A DNA stretch of 64,000 nucleotides. Origin: an uncultured Collinsella sp. (GTDB lineage: Bacteria; Actinomycetota; Coriobacteriia; Coriobacteriales; Coriobacteriaceae). Below the pieces are notes generated by a model. The model saw only the letters and a list, made by a program, of their open reading frames with translations. It was not told where the DNA came from and made no database searches. This document shows, piece after piece, positions 61,117 to 64,000 of this stretch. The stretch spans positions 62,001 through 126,000 of the forward strand of contig UQTU01000002.1 in assembly GCA_900544135.1 (NCBI GenBank), written 5' to 3'. Within the stretch, counting starts at the first letter, position 1. Every line of letters starts with the position of its first letter. A program made the translations under genes and the position numbers.

Positions 61117-61767
61117 ATGCGTGACATTCATTGCCATATCTTGCCGGGTGTAGACGACGGCGCTGCCGATCTCGATGAGAGCTTGGCGATGCTCGAGGCT
61201 GCCAAGCGGGCCGGTGTAACCAGAATCGTTTGCACTCCTCACTGCCGTGATCCCTATTTTGATTACGACAAGATGTGGGATGCCTTTGAGCTGCTGCGTG
61301 ATAACGCTGACGGTTTTCCGCTCCAGATGGGCTTCGAGGTCAACCATCGAAAGCTCGTTGAGCTTGGTATCGATGCCGCGGAGCACTTGCATTTCGATGG
61401 GACCAACGAGTTTCTGCTCGAACTTTCGACGCATGCCGATGCGTATGCGTTTAGAGAGTACGAGAACACGATTTACGATTTGCAGTGCCGTGGTTACCAG
61501 GTGATTATCGCTCATCCTGAGCGCTATCGTGCGGTTCAAAAGGATGTAAGCGTGGCGGAGCGCCTGGTCGATATGGGCTGCAAGCTGCAGGCTTCGGCGG
61601 ACTTTATTGCCGGCGGTCGCTTTGGTCGCGAGAAAAAGCCGGCACAGCGCCTGTTCGATCAGAACCTGTACAGCTTCATCGCGAGCGATGCCCATAACGT
61701 GGGTCATTACGACTGCCTGGCGAAGGCTCGCGCGAAGTTTAGCGTGCGCGGAGCTCATTTTCGCTAA
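61117..61767 (+). CDS. CapC/CpsB-type protein-tyrosine phosphatase (PHP domain), 216 aa
   Basis: A metal-dependent PHP phosphatase: DIHCHILPGVDDGAADLDES at the start, TPHCRDPYFDYD, GFEVNHR, VIIAHPERYRAV and ASDAHNVGHYD supply the metal ligands. It removes phosphate from the CapB tyrosines. 17 nt after capB. No glycosyltransferase, flippase or polymerase gene follows. Confidence 0.9.
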   Translation: MRDIHCHILPGVDDGAADLDESLAMLEAAKRAGVTRIVCTPHCRDPYFDYDKMWDAFELLRDNADGFPLQMGFEVNHRKLVELGIDAAEHLHFDGTNEFLLELSTHADAYAFREYENTIYDLQCRGYQVIIAHPERYRAVQKDVSVAERLVDMGCKLQASADFIAGGRFGREKKPAQRLFDQNLYSFIASDAHNVGHYDCLAKARAKFSVRGAHFR

Positions 61768-61806
61768 AATCGGTCCCTAACGTTCGCATTGAATGAAAGG
61801 GCAGCC

Positions 61807-62307
61807 ATGGATATCCAACTTAAGACGGGATGCTTTGATGACGCGGCGTTGGTGCGCCGCGTCATTTTTATGGACGAGCAGGGCTACGAGAATGAGTTCG
61901 ACGCTATCGACGAGGATCCGAACTGCATTCATGTGACGCTCTATGTAGACGGCGAGCTTGCCGGTTGCTCGCGCGTGTTTCCCGAAGAGCTTGAGCACGC
62001 GGCTGACGCAGAGGCTCCGGTGTCGCCGGCGTGCGACTTGGACGAAGGTGTCGCGGCGGGGGAGACCTACATTATGGGGCGCGTGGCCGTGCTGCCGAGC
62101 ATGCGCCGTCGCGGTTTGGCGAGCAAGATTGTCGAGGCCAGTGATACGTGCGCGCGTGATGCCGGCGCCAAGCTCATTAAGCTGCATGCTCAGGAATACG
62201 TGCTGCCGCTCTATGCCAAGGCGGGCTACACGCAGATTGCCCCGGTGGACTACGAAGACGAGGGCCAGCCTCATGCCTGGATGGCCAAGCGCGTAGATGG
62301 CAGATAG
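61807..62307 (+). CDS. GNAT acetyltransferase (ElaA-like), 166 aa
   Basis: An N-acetyltransferase fold with the acetyl-CoA motif VAVLPSMRRRGLASKIVEAS and a late KLHAQEYVLPLYAKAGY, typical of the ElaA/YjcF group. Substrate unknown. ATG 61807 has AAAGGG 5 nt upstream. It stands alone between capC and htpG. Confidence 0.8.
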   Translation: MDIQLKTGCFDDAALVRRVIFMDEQGYENEFDAIDEDPNCIHVTLYVDGELAGCSRVFPEELEHAADAEAPVSPACDLDEGVAAGETYIMGRVAVLPSMRRRGLASKIVEASDTCARDAGAKLIKLHAQEYVLPLYAKAGYTQIAPVDYEDEGQPHAWMAKRVDGR

Positions 62308-62509
62308 GAACGTTCCTTTCCTGCCGGCAGTTGGGGACACTCCTTGGCAATTGGCGCATCAGAGCGCTCGGACATACAGTTTTTCGATTCCGTATGTATA
62401 TATGCGCGTTAATGGGTTATAAAATCTAAGTCTGAACATAGCAGGTCTGCGATGCGGCTCGGGCGACCGAGCCGTTTTTGCGGACAGGGGTAGCGCGAAA
62501 GGACTGCAC

Positions 62510-64000
62510 ATGCGTCAATTTAAGACCGAGAGCAAAAAACTGCTCGACCTCATGATCAACTCCATCTACACCAATAAAGAAATCTTCCTGCGCGAGCTTA
62601 TCTCTAACGCGAGCGACGCCGTCGACAAGCTCAACTTTAAGAGCCTGCAGGACCCGAGCGTCAAGATCGACCAGGGCGACCTGGCCATTCGCGTCTCCTT
62701 TGATAAAGACGCCCGCACCATTACCATCTCGGATAACGGCATTGGCATGACCGCCGAGGAGCTGGAGCGCAATCTGGGCACCATCGCCCATTCCGGCTCC
62801 GAGGAGTTTAAGACCGAGAACGCCGAGCAGCAGGGCTCCGATGTCGACATCATCGGTCAGTTTGGCGTGGGCTTCTACTCGGCTTTTATGGTCGCCAGCC
62901 ATGTGAAGGTCGTCAGCCGCGCCTACGGCGAGGATGTCGCCCATGTGTGGGAATCCGACGGTCTTGAGGGCTACACCATCGAGGACGGCGAGCGCGCCGA
63001 GCACGGTACCGATGTCATCCTGACGCTGCGCGAGAACGAGAAGCTCGATGCCGACGGCGAGGCCGAGACCTACGATCGCTTCCTGACCGAGTGGGGTCTC
63101 AAGAGCCTGATTCAGCAGTACAGTAACTATGTGCGTTACCCGATCCAGATGATGGTGTCCAAGAGCCGCCAGAAACCCAAGCCCGAGGACGCCGGCGACG
63201 ATTACAAGCCCGAGTACGAGGACTACCAGGAGCTCGAGACCGTCAATTCCATGACACCGATCTGGAAGAAGCACAGCTCCGATGTCGAGCAGAAGGACTA
63301 CGACGAGTTCTACAAGTCCACGTTCCACGACTTTGACGATCCTGCGCGCACCATCAGCTTCCACGCCGAGGGCACGCTCGAGTATGACGCCCTGCTGTTT
63401 GTGCCGGGACGCGCGCCGTTCGATCTGTACAGCAAGGACTACGAGAAGGGTCTGGCGCTCTACAGCTCCAACGTCCTGATCATGGAGAAGTGCGACGACC
63501 TGCTGCCCGACTACTACAACTTTGTCCGCGGCGTCGTGGATTCCGCCGACGTGTCGCTCAACATCTCGCGCGAGACGCTGCAGCAGAACCGTCAGCTCAA
63601 GGCCATCGCCAAGCGTGTGGAAAAGAAGATTACCGCCGACCTTGAGGATATGCGTGACAACGACCGCGAGGCCTACGAGAAGTTCTTTGAGAACTTTGGC
63701 CGCGGTCTTAAGTACGGCATCTACTCGAGCTATGGCATGAAGACCGATGAGCTCGCCGACCTGTTGCTGTTCTGGTCTGCCAAGGAACAGAAGATGATTA
63801 CCCTGGCCGAGTATGCCAAGGGCATGCCTGAGGATCAGAAGGCCATCTACTACGCCGCCGGCGACTCGCGTGAGCGCTTGGCCAAGATGCCCGTGGTAAA
63901 GGGCGTGCTCGACCGCGGCTATGACGTGCTGCTGCTGACGCAGGATGTGGATGAGTTCACGTTCCAGGCTATGCGTGAGTACGTTGCCGCCGATATGCCC
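62510..64000 (+). CDS. htpG: Chaperone HtpG (Hsp90), 497 codons, cut by the window end
   Basis: The N-terminal ATPase domain is clear: RQFKTESKKLLDLMINSIY, EIFLRELISNASDAVDKL, ISDNGIGMTAEEL and GQFGVGFYSAFMV. The middle domain follows with LFVPGRAPFDLY and VDSADVSLNISRETLQQNRQL. The C-terminal dimerisation domain lies beyond the edge. AAAGGA precedes the ATG. A TATAAA box is at 62418-62423; no CIRCE or HAIR palindrome is seen. Confidence 0.96.
   Translation, partial: MRQFKTESKKLLDLMINSIYTNKEIFLRELISNASDAVDKLNFKSLQDPSVKIDQGDLAIRVSFDKDARTITISDNGIGMTAEELERNLGTIAHSGSEEFKTENAEQQGSDVDIIGQFGVGFYSAFMVASHVKVVSRAYGEDVAHVWESDGLEGYTIEDGERAEHGTDVILTLRENEKLDADGEAETYDRFLTEWGLKSLIQQYSNYVRYPIQMMVSKSRQKPKPEDAGDDYKPEYEDYQELETVNSMTPIWKKHSSDVEQKDYDEFYKSTFHDFDDPARTISFHAEGTLEYDALLFVPGRAPFDLYSKDYEKGLALYSSNVLIMEKCDDLLPDYYNFVRGVVDSADVSLNISRETLQQNRQLKAIAKRVEKKITADLEDMRDNDREAYEKFFENFGRGLKYGIYSSYGMKTDELADLLLFWSAKEQKMITLAEYAKGMPEDQKAIYYAAGDSRERLAKMPVVKGVLDRGYDVLLLTQDVDEFTFQAMREYVAADMP

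Noticed and set aside
62308..62509. CIRCE or HAIR heat-shock operator before htpG
   Set aside because: No matching inverted repeat; only a CATAC/GTATG pair and a TATAAA box are visible.

Overview
The window is about 60% GC, densely coded and mostly in short co-directional operons. The gene set (pyk, pheST behind a T-box, glmM, metG, rsmA, serS, htpG, a Gram-positive Tad pilus locus, a CapABC-type cassette and a VanRS-like pair) fits a Gram-positive actinobacterium. Coriobacteriia, most likely Collinsella, is my best guess from gene style. That is inference, because no marker here was searched. There is no rRNA, CRISPR array, prophage or full-length insertion sequence.

Layout. 1-3.1 kb: small accessory genes (a putative modified-base reader coupled to a zinc-ribbon protein, a DUF5710 protein) and a minus-strand tRNA-Val. 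3.3-8.2 kb: an EamA transporter, a DUF4012 envelope protein and glmM. 8.3-14.1 kb: an M32 carboxypeptidase, then a T-box leader controlling pheS-pheT. 14.2-17.1 kb: an ECF metal transporter preceded by a palindrome of the NikR type, so nickel is the likely substrate. 17.1-21 kb: a zinc phospholipase-like protein, a Vsr-like nuclease-fold protein and pyk. 21-24 kb: a Ca-type P-ATPase with a leader that can fold over its own ribosome binding site. 24.3-26.5 kb: an AT-richer accessory island with a three-gene secreted-peptide/thioredoxin-like/membrane cassette diverging from a DUF2975-XRE pair. 26.6 kb: rsgA. 28-37.6 kb: a complete-looking Tad/Flp pilus operon, then DUF192 and a toxin-antitoxin-like pair. 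38.3-52.8 kb: housekeeping genes separated by four plus-strand tRNA genes (Phe, Leu, Arg, Ser). 52.8-59.5 kb: a D,D-carboxypeptidase diverging from a VanR/VanS-like pair, then pstB-phoP-phoR-like genes. 59.7-61.8 kb: a capA-capB-capC-like exopolysaccharide control cassette. 62.5 kb to the end: htpG, cut by the window edge.

The most unusual structure is shared by the four plus-strand tRNA genes. Each is followed by its terminator, an inverted copy of its own T-arm, a set of GC-rich hairpins, and then a second direct copy of its own 3' end plus terminator. The period is 186-190 bp every time. The hairpins keep their shape while their sequence changes. The left edge of each direct repeat falls in the T-loop, a place used as a crossover site by tRNA-targeting integrases. 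No integrase lies in or beside any copy. This looks like a family of tRNA-linked structured elements, either non-autonomous mobile elements or RNA elements transcribed with the tRNA. The minus-strand tRNA-Val lacks one and serves as an internal control.
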